A stretch of 33,556 bases of DNA, taken from assembly GCA_019112785.1 (NCBI GenBank), contig DXIQ01000029.1, positions 1-33,556 of the forward strand. The letters run 5' to 3'. Below are positions 7,238 through 14,784 of this stretch, in pieces (within the stretch, counting starts at the first letter, position 1; each line of letters begins with the position of its first letter). The position numbers and the translations under genes are program-made. Below the pieces are notes generated by a model. That model was not told where the DNA came from, did no database searches, and worked only from the letters and a program-made list of their open reading frames with translations. The stretch is from Candidatus Blautia stercorigallinarum. Lineage in GTDB: Bacteria; Bacillota; Clostridia; Lachnospirales; Lachnospiraceae.

Positions 7238-8608
7238 ATGGAAGCGCAGGAAAAACAAGAAGAAAATAAGATGGGTGTCATGCCGGTAAACCGGCTTCTG
7301 ATCACCATGTCTGTGCCGATGATGATATCTATGCTGGTACAGGCTCTATATAATATCGTAGACAGTATGTTTGTTGCTCAATTAAATGAAAATGCTCTGA
7401 CAGCAGTTTCTCTGGCCTTTCCTATCCAGAATCTTATGATTTCTGTGGGAGTGGGAACTGGTGTAGGTATTAACGCCCTTTTGTCCAGAAGTCTGGGAGA
7501 AAAGGAGTATGACAGGGCCAATAAAACTGCCAATCATGGACTATTGCTGGCTTTTTTAAGCTATGTGGTTTTCGCTGTGGCAGGGCTTCTGGGCAGCGGA
7601 TTTTTCATGGAGGTTCAGACTGCAGATCCACAGATCATAGCTTACGGCACGGACTATCTCCGCATTTGTACGATCATGTCTTTCGGAATGTTCTTTCAGA
7701 TTACTTTAGAAAGACTGCTGCAATCTACAGGAAAAACAATCTACACTATGTGGACCCAGATGCTGGGAGCGATCATCAATATCATTATGGATCCTATTAT
7801 GATCTTTGGCCTGTTTGGATTTCCCAGAATGGAGGTGGCAGGAGCCGCCCTGGCTACAGTTCTGGGACAGATTATTGCAAGCATTGTAGCACTTGTAGTA
7901 AACAGAAAGAAAAACCGGGAGCTTCATCTTACCTTCCGGGGATTCCGCGTTTCAAAACAGATCATCCGGAGCATCTATGCAGTGGGTGTGCCGTCTATAG
8001 TTATGTCTTCCATCAGTTCAGTGATGACTTTTGGTATGAATAAGATTTTGATCGCCTTTTCTTCTACGGCTACAGCTGTATTCGGTGTTTACTTTAAGCT
8101 CCAGAGCTTTGTATTTATGCCAGTCTTTGGCTTGAATAACGGCATGGTGCCCATCGTGGCTTTTAATTACGGAGCAAAGAAGAAAGAGAGGATTAAAAGA
8201 ACAGTATTTCTTGCCTCCTGTTATGCTACAGGGATCATGCTGCTGGGCATTGCTGTATTCCAGCTGTTTCCGGCCCAGCTTCTGGCAATCTTTAATGCTT
8301 CGGAAAATATGGTTCAAATAGGAACTATCGCTCTGCGGCTTATCAGCCTGAGCTTTGTGTTTGCAGGATTTAATATCGTATCCTCTTCTCTGTTCCAGGC
8401 CTTGTCCCATGGCATGCTCAGTCTGTGGATGTCTCTGGTGAGACAGCTTTGTGTACTGCTCCCGGCAGGGTATATCCTGTCAAAAATAGGCGGACTGGAT
8501 GCCGTGTGGTGGGCATTTCCCTTTGCGGAAATTTTTTCTCTGATTCTCAGCCTGGGGTTCAGAAGGTATATTTACCGAAAAGAAATTGATCCTTTAGAGG
8601 AGGATTAA
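7238..8608 (+). CDS. MATE family multidrug efflux transporter
   Basis: A 456-residue integral membrane protein with about 12 hydrophobic segments. The start is typical of MATE pumps of the DinF/NorM superfamily: MPVNRLLITMSVPMMISMLV followed by ALYNIVDSMFVAQL, where the NxVDxxFVG-like motif is recognisable, and the second half repeats the pattern (GVPSIVMSSISSVMTFGMNKIL). MATE proteins export cationic drugs or metabolites using Na+ or H+ gradients; the substrate here is unknown. AGGAGG stands 12 bases before the ATG at 7238; another ATG at 7271 (MGVMPV) is possible but has a poorer site. Its stop codon overlaps the stop codon of the convergent AraC gene by three bases, and there is no room for a terminator between them. 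Confidence 0.93.
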   Translation: MEAQEKQEENKMGVMPVNRLLITMSVPMMISMLVQALYNIVDSMFVAQLNENALTAVSLAFPIQNLMISVGVGTGVGINALLSRSLGEKEYDRANKTANHGLLLAFLSYVVFAVAGLLGSGFFMEVQTADPQIIAYGTDYLRICTIMSFGMFFQITLERLLQSTGKTIYTMWTQMLGAIINIIMDPIMIFGLFGFPRMEVAGAALATVLGQIIASIVALVVNRKKNRELHLTFRGFRVSKQIIRSIYAVGVPSIVMSSISSVMTFGMNKILIAFSSTATAVFGVYFKLQSFVFMPVFGLNNGMVPIVAFNYGAKKKERIKRTVFLASCYATGIMLLGIAVFQLFPAQLLAIFNASENMVQIGTIALRLISLSFVFAGFNIVSSSLFQALSHGMLSLWMSLVRQLCVLLPAGYILSKIGGLDAVWWAFPFAEIFSLILSLGFRRYIYRKEIDPLEED

Positions 8609-9303
8609 TAGAGCGGCGTCTCAAAATATTTTTTTCTATATTCTTTTGGAGTGCAGGAATACAGCTCTTTGAAGATTCTGTTAAAGGTCTGCTGGCTGTG
8701 ATACCCGCACTCCATTGCTATATTGGTGATATTTAAGTCAGTATTGATCAGCAGATATACAGCGTAATCAATTCTGAGAGAATTAATATAATGAAGAAAG
8801 CTGACTTTCAGCACATTGGAAAAAATCCGGGAAACCGCATATTTTCCTATACCAAAGGCTGCTGCAACGCTGGCAAGAGAAATATCTTCTGTAAAGTGCT
8901 GAGAAATGTAGGCAAGGATATCACTGGTCAGATCTTGGGGCATATACTCCTGATAATCTGCCAGAGAAAGGTAAGGGAAGACACGAATTAGCAGCAATGT
9001 AACTAGACTGCTAACAAGTTCGGGGGGGGGGGTGTGGGAAGTGCCATAATGTGACGCCTCAAAAAGCCGGTGTTCTGCATACAGCACATCCTCATGGATC
9101 TGAGACTTGTGAAGAACAGGATTCTTAGGATATTTCCCTAACAATTGAGTTTTTAGCATGGGCAGCAAATCTACATAACAATTCATAATATGAAGCTGGG
9201 TATTTCCAATGGTGGACAGAGTATGATAGTCATGAGGGATATTAGGGAAGACCACAGCAATTTCGCCAGTTTCTATCTGATACTTTTCTGTTCCTATCTG
9301 CAT
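8605..9303 (-). CDS. AraC family transcriptional regulator, main reading frame
   Basis: This frame encodes 232 residues from an internal ATG at 9303. The C-terminal ~100 residues form the double helix-turn-helix domain of AraC regulators (FTEDISLASVAAAFGIGKYAVSRIFSNV, then LNITNIAMECGYHSQQTFNRIFKE and CTPKEYRKKYF). The front part is a cupin-type sugar sensor (GTEKYQIETGEIAVVFPNIPHDY). It lacks the usual beginning, which is found in the same frame upstream but without a start codon; see the separate entry at 9304-9430. A run of 11 C in the coding strand (9022-9032 as G) encodes TPPP in the linker between sensor and DNA-binding domain. It is divergent from the sugar-binding protein and alpha-galactosidase genes, so it most likely controls them, probably as an activator responding to an alpha-galactoside. 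Confidence 0.85.
   Translation of the reverse strand: MQIGTEKYQIETGEIAVVFPNIPHDYHTLSTIGNTQLHIMNCYVDLLPMLKTQLLGKYPKNPVLHKSQIHEDVLYAEHRLFEASHYGTSHTPPPELVSSLVTLLLIRVFPYLSLADYQEYMPQDLTSDILAYISQHFTEDISLASVAAAFGIGKYAVSRIFSNVLKVSFLHYINSLRIDYAVYLLINTDLNITNIAMECGYHSQQTFNRIFKELYSCTPKEYRKKYFETPLY
9022..9032. repeat. G11 homopolymer inside the AraC gene
   Basis: Eleven consecutive G on the plus strand lie in the linker-coding part of the AraC gene. Tracts of this length slip readily during replication and would switch the reading frame on or off. At the present length of 11 the frame is open across the tract. Confidence 0.9.
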
Positions 9304-9430
9304 TTCTGTTATTCCCTTAACAGCATGTACTACTTCAATATATGGATGAACGTGAAGCGGATATTGCAGCGGATTCGTTTCATTTACGATAAAAAAGAAC
9401 TTTCTTTACTTTCATAGAACATTTTGCCAT
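9304..9430 (-). pseudogene. Displaced 5' end of the AraC gene (single-base frameshift)
   Basis: Upstream of the AraC ATG at 9303 the same frame continues as NETNPLQYPLHVHPYIEVV and HAVKGITE, which is the metal/sugar pocket of an AraC cupin and clearly belongs to the protein. That frame hits a stop before any start codon. In the next frame an ATG at 9415 reads MKVKKVLF and then stops, with another in-frame ATG at 9430 just after GGGAG. Removing one base from the six-A run at 9391-9396 (six T on the coding strand) joins them as MKVKKVLFIVNETNP, exactly what a normal family N-terminus looks like. So the gene has a +1 insertion in a homopolymer, either real or a sequencing error. Confidence 0.72.
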
Positions 9431-9442
9431 ATCTCCCTTGCA

Positions 9443-9511
9443 ATAATTGTGTGTTATTTCGACTTAATTAGGAATTATTATACGATAGTATTTGTTATAA
9501 TGTCAAATAAC
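9443..9511. promoter_or_regulatory. Divergent control region with inverted repeat and -10 box
   Basis: GTTATTTCGAC at 9443-9453 is mirrored by GTCAAATAAC at 9502-9511 (ten of eleven positions, one base missing), 48 bases apart. TATAAT at 9496-9501 abuts the right half-site and reads towards the sugar-binding protein gene; no good -35 precedes it, which fits an activator-dependent promoter. The half-sites are plausible binding sites for the divergent AraC protein. A small hairpin (ACAAGT with ACTTGT) follows at 9520-9536 in the leader. The rest of the stretch up to 9634 shows no coding potential. Confidence 0.45.
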
Positions 9512-9634
9512 AGAGGAAAACAAGTGAAAAACTTGTACCTAATGAATAAAAGACTTCCGGTGCGCGCAGGAGAAGTGTTTTAGACATGTGCAGATTGTAC
9601 AGATATATTAAAGGTTTTGGAAAGGAGATACAAT

Positions 9635-10222
9635 ATGCAAAAAAAATATTTAAAAGCAGTCAGTGCATTAATGTGTACGGCTATGTGCGTTTCTCTGGCA
9701 GCATGTGGTTCCGGCGGAGGCTCTGATGAAGGCGGATCTGGTTCCGGATCATCAGGAAGCGGCGGATTGGAGATCGCTTATAACCTGACTACAGACGATT
9801 TTTCCGTGTTTGAGGATATCATCAATGATTTTTCAGAGGAGACCGGCATTGATGTAACCATTTATAATGGAGGCGATGATTATGAGTCTGCTATGAAAAC
9901 TCGTATGTCCTCCGGGGATCTTCCAGATATGTGGGTTACCCATGGATGGAGTCTGATCCGTTACAGTGAATATATGATGGATCTTAGCGATCAGGAATGG
10001 GTAAGCAATATTGATCCAGGTTTGAAAGAAGTTATTACAAATGATAACGGAGAGCTGTTTATTCTGCCTATTACTCAGGCTGTAGCAGCTATTATGTATA
10101 ACAAAGATGTACTTACTCAGGCTGGCGTAGATGCTACCCAGATCAGAACCTGGGATGACTTTGCAGCAGCATGCCAGTCTGTTCTTGACAATACAGACGC
10201 AGCGCCTATCACCGGTTTTTAA
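9635..10222 (+). CDS. ABC transporter sugar-binding lipoprotein, truncated by deletion
   Basis: The product starts as a family 1 extracellular solute-binding protein of carbohydrate ABC transporters. I start at ATG 9635 because AAAGGAG lies just before it; an in-frame TTG at 9617 is less likely. A lipoprotein signal ends in SLAAC, followed by a Gly/Ser-rich linker, then the family pattern (FEDIINDFSEETGIDVTIYNGGDDYESAMKTRMSSGDLPDMW, and GELFILPITQAVAAIMYNKDV). It breaks off after APITGF at 195 residues, where a normal member has 400 or more. The next bases belong to a YesL-type gene in another frame, so the second half of this gene and the permease genes that normally follow have apparently been deleted. 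The fragment could be exported but should not bind sugar. Confidence 0.85.
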   Translation: MQKKYLKAVSALMCTAMCVSLAACGSGGGSDEGGSGSGSSGSGGLEIAYNLTTDDFSVFEDIINDFSEETGIDVTIYNGGDDYESAMKTRMSSGDLPDMWVTHGWSLIRYSEYMMDLSDQEWVSNIDPGLKEVITNDNGELFILPITQAVAAIMYNKDVLTQAGVDATQIRTWDDFAAACQSVLDNTDAAPITGF

Positions 10223-10838
10223 TAAAACAAACCAGGTGGCGGATATACTGGGAGCTGGTTTTCTCTGGCTTATATGCTCAGTGCCGGTGGTAACTATCGG
10301 GCCGGCTACGGCAGCTTTGTACTATACAGTAGTAAAGGTTGTCCGAAGAAACCGGGAAACTGTGGTAAAATCTTTTTTTCACTCTTTTAAAAACAACCTG
10401 GGACAGGGAATAATCCTTACGATTCTATATCTGCTTTACGGAGCGGCCATTGGACTTTACATCCTGGCTGCACTGGAGGGCAGGATACAGATGAATCCAT
10501 ACATCATCTGTACTCTGGGCATTATTCTGGCATGTCCCTTTTTGTTTACCATAGTTTATATATTTCCAGTAATCTCCCGTTTCCAGGCAGGTTTGATCAG
10601 ACAGATCCAATATGCACTTTATATGTCCATCAGGCATTTCCCCAGTACAATAGCGTTGCTGGTTTTACTGGCTTTTATGGCTGTTCTGATTTATTTTGTG
10701 CCTTTTCTTATGGCAATCCTGCCGGGATTTTATGCTTATCTGGGGTCCTTCTTTATTGAAAGGATTTTTAAGAAATACTTAGCAGAAGAAATAAAAAAAT
10801 ACAAAGACCCAACAGACCTTCCGTGGTACTTGGAGTAA
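10131..10838 (+). CDS. YesL-type (DUF624) membrane protein lacking its own start
   Basis: From about 10215 this frame encodes a DUF624/YesL family protein: ILGAGFLWLICSVPVVTIGPATAALYYTVVKVV is the family's hallmark first membrane segment, and three to four more hydrophobic segments follow to PTDLPWYLE. YesL-type proteins often sit in carbohydrate transport operons of Firmicutes; their role is not settled. The normal N-terminus (about the first dozen residues, with the Met) is missing. The listed start at 10131 lies inside the upstream binding protein gene in a different frame, has no ribosome binding site, and its first 28 residues are an out-of-frame reading of that gene. The gene is therefore 5'-truncated at the deletion junction and probably not expressed as a normal protein. 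The GH36 gene starts 10 bases after its stop. Confidence 0.8.
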   Translation: MLPRSEPGMTLQQHASLFLTIQTQRLSPVFNKTNQVADILGAGFLWLICSVPVVTIGPATAALYYTVVKVVRRNRETVVKSFFHSFKNNLGQGIILTILYLLYGAAIGLYILAALEGRIQMNPYIICTLGIILACPFLFTIVYIFPVISRFQAGLIRQIQYALYMSIRHFPSTIALLVLLAFMAVLIYFVPFLMAILPGFYAYLGSFFIERIFKKYLAEEIKKYKDPTDLPWYLE

Positions 10839-10848
10839 AGGAGGAAAA

Positions 10849-12963
10849 ATGACAAGAGAGATTAGGATTGAAGAAAATGGTTTGCGAGTAAAATTTCTGA
10901 TCTGTGAGAACGGAGTAGTTGAACTTCAGGATTTTTCTTCTTCTCAGGTCCCTGAAAAAGCCAGGAGTGTAGAAAGAAAAAAGAGCGATCCGGAAAACTA
11001 TCATCCTGTAATGGAAGTGCAGATCAGCGGAAAAACTACCAGGGGAATGCATGGATATAAACATAATCTCAGCAGTGCTTCCCTGGATTTCCGATATACC
11101 GGACATTATTTCGAGGAAAGAGAAAAAGGCAGGGAACTTATTATTTCAATGGCAACAGACTATGGGCTGAAAGGAACTTACCATATGCGGTTTTTTGAGG
11201 GGATTCCTGTAGTCCAGACCTGGAGCTGCCTGGAGAATCAGGGAACAGAAGACTTGGGGCTTGAATATGTTTCCTCCTTTATTTATCAGGGGATCAGTGG
11301 AAATGGTGAGAAGCCCTACTATGAAAAAACGGAGATTTATGTACCCAGAAACAGCTGGTCCTGTGAGGCTCAGTGGGAAAAGAAAGACATCAGAACAGTC
11401 AATCTTTCCGGTATGCCGGTAGATGGATTTAATACACCGGGATTTGGAATTAACCGTTACTGTTACAGCGGCAGAGGTTCCTGGTCTTCCTGTGAATATC
11501 TTCCTATGGGATTTGCCCGTGATACAGAAACGGAAGAAACTTATTGCTTTCAGATTGAGCACTCCGGCCAGTGGCATGTGGAATACGGCTCTGATTTAGA
11601 AGGAAAATTATATCTGGCTTTAAGCGGTCCCACAGAGGCGGAGCAGGGATGGTGGAAGAATCTGAAGCCAGGAGAGTCTTTTGCTACAGTTCCGGTGGCC
11701 TTTGGAGCAGCAAAGGGGGATGTCAGCCAGGGCGCTGCAGCGCTTACTCAGTACCGCAGAGCAGTTCGAAGAAAAAATGAAGATGATGAGAAACTGTATG
11801 TGGTATTTAACGATTATATGAACTGTCTTATGGGAGACCCTACCGATGAAAGGGAAAGAGCCATTATAGATAAGGCTGCGGAAATGGGCTGTGAATACTA
11901 CTGCCTGGACTGCGGCTGGTATGACAAAGGCTACTGGTGGGACAGAGTAGGAGAATGGAAAGAATCTCCGGAACGTTTTCCAAATGGTCTGAAGGCTGTC
12001 TGTGATTATGCCAAGAGCAAGGGTATGAAAATGGGCCTGTGGCTGGAAATCGAGGTCATGGGAACTGCCTGTGAACTGGCTCAGAAACTTCCGGACGATT
12101 GGTTTATCTGCCGACATGGAAAACGTCACGTAGATAACAAGCGGTATCTTTTGGACTTCCGGAATCCGGAAGTACGTAAATATTGTATGGATACCATAGA
12201 CAGGCTGATCCGGGATTACGGAGTAGAATACTTTAAGATGGACTATAATGTGACTATGGGCTATGGCAGCGACTTGAACTCTGACAGCTGTGCAGACGCT
12301 ATCATGGAACATTATAAATATCTGTATCAGTGGTATGAGGAGATTTTCCGGAAGTACCCGGATCTCATTATTGAAAACTGCGGTTCCGGAGGTCAGAGAA
12401 TGGACTATGGAATGCTGAAGATCTTAAGCCTTCAGTCTACCAGCGATCAGACAGACTATATTTATAATTCCTATATTGCTGCAAATGTAGCCAGTGCCGT
12501 AACCCCGGAACAGGCAGGTATGTGGGTGTATCCCTATGAAGATGACAGAGAGCACACGATTTATAATATGGTAAACGGACTGCTTCTCCGCCCCTATGTC
12601 AGCGGCATGGTGTGGAAAATGAGCGGCAGCAATCTGGAGCTTATGAAAGAAGGCATAGATTTATATAAACAGATACGCGGAGAGATTAAAGAGGCGGTGC
12701 CCTTCTTCCCATTGAGATTCTGTGATGTGAGAGATTCTGTGCTGGCCTATGGATTAAAAGGGGATAAGAACACTTACCTTGCTGTGTTTATGCCTCATGC
12801 CAGAGAGGGAAGCATTCCCATTGATTTTGCGGACCAGGTAGAGGCAGTTTCTGTAATTTATCCGAAAGAGGAAGACTGCAGTTATTGTCTGAAAAATGGA
12901 GAGCTGAAGATAGCTATGCCTCAGGAAACTTGTGGACGGCTTTTCAAATTTACATTAAAATAA
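10849..12963 (+). CDS. Alpha-galactosidase, glycoside hydrolase family 36
   Basis: A 704-residue GH36 enzyme, which removes terminal alpha-1,6-galactose from raffinose-type sugars or melibiose. No signal peptide is visible, so it acts in the cytoplasm on imported sugar. An N-terminal beta-supersandwich (about residues 1-310) precedes the catalytic barrel, which opens with VFNDYMNCLMGDPTDE. The expected nucleophile is D465 in YFKMDYN and the acid/base is D519 in the ENCGSGGQRMDYGML motif. A small C-terminal beta domain ends the protein. GGAGG lies 6 bases before the ATG. It is the first fully intact gene of the sugar operon and is followed at 34 bases by a GH27 enzyme. With the transporter apparently lost upstream, its substrate supply must come from elsewhere. 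Confidence 0.95.
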   Translation: MTREIRIEENGLRVKFLICENGVVELQDFSSSQVPEKARSVERKKSDPENYHPVMEVQISGKTTRGMHGYKHNLSSASLDFRYTGHYFEEREKGRELIISMATDYGLKGTYHMRFFEGIPVVQTWSCLENQGTEDLGLEYVSSFIYQGISGNGEKPYYEKTEIYVPRNSWSCEAQWEKKDIRTVNLSGMPVDGFNTPGFGINRYCYSGRGSWSSCEYLPMGFARDTETEETYCFQIEHSGQWHVEYGSDLEGKLYLALSGPTEAEQGWWKNLKPGESFATVPVAFGAAKGDVSQGAAALTQYRRAVRRKNEDDEKLYVVFNDYMNCLMGDPTDERERAIIDKAAEMGCEYYCLDCGWYDKGYWWDRVGEWKESPERFPNGLKAVCDYAKSKGMKMGLWLEIEVMGTACELAQKLPDDWFICRHGKRHVDNKRYLLDFRNPEVRKYCMDTIDRLIRDYGVEYFKMDYNVTMGYGSDLNSDSCADAIMEHYKYLYQWYEEIFRKYPDLIIENCGSGGQRMDYGMLKILSLQSTSDQTDYIYNSYIAANVASAVTPEQAGMWVYPYEDDREHTIYNMVNGLLLRPYVSGMVWKMSGSNLELMKEGIDLYKQIRGEIKEAVPFFPLRFCDVRDSVLAYGLKGDKNTYLAVFMPHAREGSIPIDFADQVEAVSVIYPKEEDCSYCLKNGELKIAMPQETCGRLFKFTLK

Positions 12964-12997
12964 AGGAAAGTACTTTAAGGAGCAGGAGGAACATCAG

Positions 12998-14302
12998 GTG
13001 AATAAAAATGAATTTGCCCTTACGCCCCCTATGGGCTGGAACAGCTGGGACTGCTATGGGGCGGCAGTAACGGAAAAGGAGCTTCTGCAGAATGCAGATT
13101 ATATGGCAGAAAACTTAAAGGAGTTTGGATGGGAGTACATAGTCTGCGACATACAGTGGTATGAGCCGGCGGCTGATTCCAGCCACTACCGGAAATTTGC
13201 AGATATCTGTATGGATGAATACGGAAGAGCTGTTCCCGCTCCAAATCGTTTTCCTTCAGCGGCAGAAGGCGGCTTTAAAAAGATTGCAGATTATATCCAT
13301 GAAAAAGGATTAAAATTCGGCATCCATATTATGAGAGGAATTCCCCGCCAGGCAGTGGCGAAAAATACACCTGTAAAGGGGACGCCCTATACGGCCAGGG
13401 ATATCGCCCATCCTTTCTCTATCTGCTGCTGGAACACAGATATGTACGGTGTGGACACTACAAAACCGGGAGCCCAGGAATATTATAATTCTATTATCGA
13501 GCTTTATGCTTCCTGGGGAGTGGATTTTATCAAAGTAGATGATATCTGCGTAAAGTATGGCAGACCAAATGATGAGAGCACTATTGCCTACGGAGGAGAC
13601 GAGATAGAAATGCTTCGGGCAGCTATTGATACCTGCGGACGGCCTATAGTCCTAAGCCTTTCTCCCGGACCGGCCATGCTGGATAAGGCAGAGCATCTGA
13701 GCAGGAATGCCAATATGTGGAGAATCACAAATGATTTCTGGGACCGGTGGACGGACATTATGGAGATGTTTGACCGATGCCATGAGTGGAGCCCTTATGT
13801 GGCCCCAGGCTGTTTTCCAGACTGTGACATGCTGCCCTTAGGACATCTGTCTATTAAAGGCTGCGAGCATGGGCTGGGAGAACGCCAGACCCTGCTGTCA
13901 AAAGAAGAGCAGAGAACAATGCTGACTCTGTGGTGCATTTTCCGCTCTCCCCTTATGTTGGGATGTGAATTGACAGATATGGATTCCTGGACAAAGAGCC
14001 TGGTGACCAATCCGGAGGTTCTGAGTCTGTTGAAAAAAGGAAAAAATGCCAGACAGGTACTCCGTTCCTTCGATTTGATCCTGTGGAAAGCAGAGGATGA
14101 GGAAGGAAATATATATGCCGCAGTCTTTAATACAGCAGACTGGGAGGAGCGGTTCAGCGTGAACCTGGAAAAGCTGGGAATAGAGGGAAAAGCAGCTCTC
14201 CGTGATATGTGGGAGAGAAGAAATCTGGGAGAAGTGGAGACGAACATTACGGTAACACTGAAGGCCCATGATGCAAAATTGTTCAAATTATCTGTAAAGT
14301 AA
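12998..14302 (+). CDS. Alpha-galactosidase-like glycoside hydrolase, family 27
   Basis: A 434-residue GH27 (clan GH-D) protein. The family opening TPPMGWNSWDCYG is at residues 9-21. The nucleophile is D181 in DFIKVDD and the acid/base D246 in WRITNDFWD, four residues after the arginine as in other GH27 members. A C-terminal beta-sandwich ends the protein, and there is no signal peptide. GTG is the start, chosen because AGGAGG lies 8 bases ahead and the nearby ATG is out of frame. GH27 includes alpha-galactosidases, alpha-N-acetylgalactosaminidases and isomaltodextranases, so the exact sugar is uncertain; pairing with GH36 favours an alpha-galactoside. The gene closes the operon at a hairpin. 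Confidence 0.92.
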   Translation: MNKNEFALTPPMGWNSWDCYGAAVTEKELLQNADYMAENLKEFGWEYIVCDIQWYEPAADSSHYRKFADICMDEYGRAVPAPNRFPSAAEGGFKKIADYIHEKGLKFGIHIMRGIPRQAVAKNTPVKGTPYTARDIAHPFSICCWNTDMYGVDTTKPGAQEYYNSIIELYASWGVDFIKVDDICVKYGRPNDESTIAYGGDEIEMLRAAIDTCGRPIVLSLSPGPAMLDKAEHLSRNANMWRITNDFWDRWTDIMEMFDRCHEWSPYVAPGCFPDCDMLPLGHLSIKGCEHGLGERQTLLSKEEQRTMLTLWCIFRSPLMLGCELTDMDSWTKSLVTNPEVLSLLKKGKNARQVLRSFDLILWKAEDEEGNIYAAVFNTADWEERFSVNLEKLGIEGKAALRDMWERRNLGEVETNITVTLKAHDAKLFKLSVK

Positions 14303-14308
14303 AAAGGT

Positions 14309-14384
14309 GGAGCTGTCGCATTAATTATGTCAGGTGTATTTATATATTTTATGCGAATTTGCTTAATGAGACAGCTCCTTTATA
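14309..14384 (+). terminator. Hairpin ending the alpha-galactosidase operon
   Basis: GGAGCTGTC at 14309-14317 pairs with GACAGCTCC at 14370-14378, extended inward by ATTAA with TTAAT. The loop is long (~35 bases) and the following T stretch is short (TTTATATT). It may also serve the convergent minus-strand operon. Confidence 0.6.
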
Positions 14385-14415
14385 TTAAATGATAAAATAC
14401 TACATTTTTGTTGTA

Positions 14416-14784
14416 CTACCTCTCCGGCACAATCTCCAGCCAGTATCCATCAGGGTCTTTAATGAAATAAATTCCCATATCCGGATTCTCAAAGCAGATG
14501 CATCCCATCTCTTCATGAAGTTTGTGGGCCTGGTCGAAATCAGCAGTACGGAAAGCCAGATGGAACTCACAGTCTCCCAGATTGTAATCTCTGTCAAAGT
14601 CCCGGAGCCAGGTAAGCTCCAGCTCAAAATCTGTAGTGTCATTTCCAAGATACACAATGATAAAGGAGCCATCTTTTGCCTCTGTGCGGCGTTTTTCTTT
14701 CAGACCAAGGGCTTTTTCGTAGAATGCCAGAGAACGGTCTAAATCTCTTACGTTATAGTTTTCGTGGATCATCTGAAACTTCAT
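14416..14784 (-). CDS. Glyoxalase I-like VOC family protein
   Basis: A 122-residue protein of the vicinal oxygen chelate superfamily closest to lactoylglutathione lyase (GloA). The opening FQMIHENYNVRDLDRSLAFYEKALGL and the ending YFIKDPDGYWLEIVPE are classic. The probable metal ligands are H7, E56 (or E54), H75 and E117, so the glyoxalase-type site is complete. Family members convert the hemithioacetal of methylglyoxal and a thiol to a lactoyl thioester; the thiol used by this organism is unknown because many Firmicutes lack glutathione. Its ATG follows directly on the stop codon of the metallo-hydrolase gene with no gap, and GGAGG lies within the end of that gene, so translation is probably coupled. 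Confidence 0.88.
   Translation of the reverse strand: MKFQMIHENYNVRDLDRSLAFYEKALGLKEKRRTEAKDGSFIIVYLGNDTTDFELELTWLRDFDRDYNLGDCEFHLAFRTADFDQAHKLHEEMGCICFENPDMGIYFIKDPDGYWLEIVPER

Noticed and set aside
10849-14302. Recent horizontal transfer of the alpha-galactosidase genes
   Set aside because: Base composition and ribosome binding sites look like the neighbours, and no mobile element flanks them.
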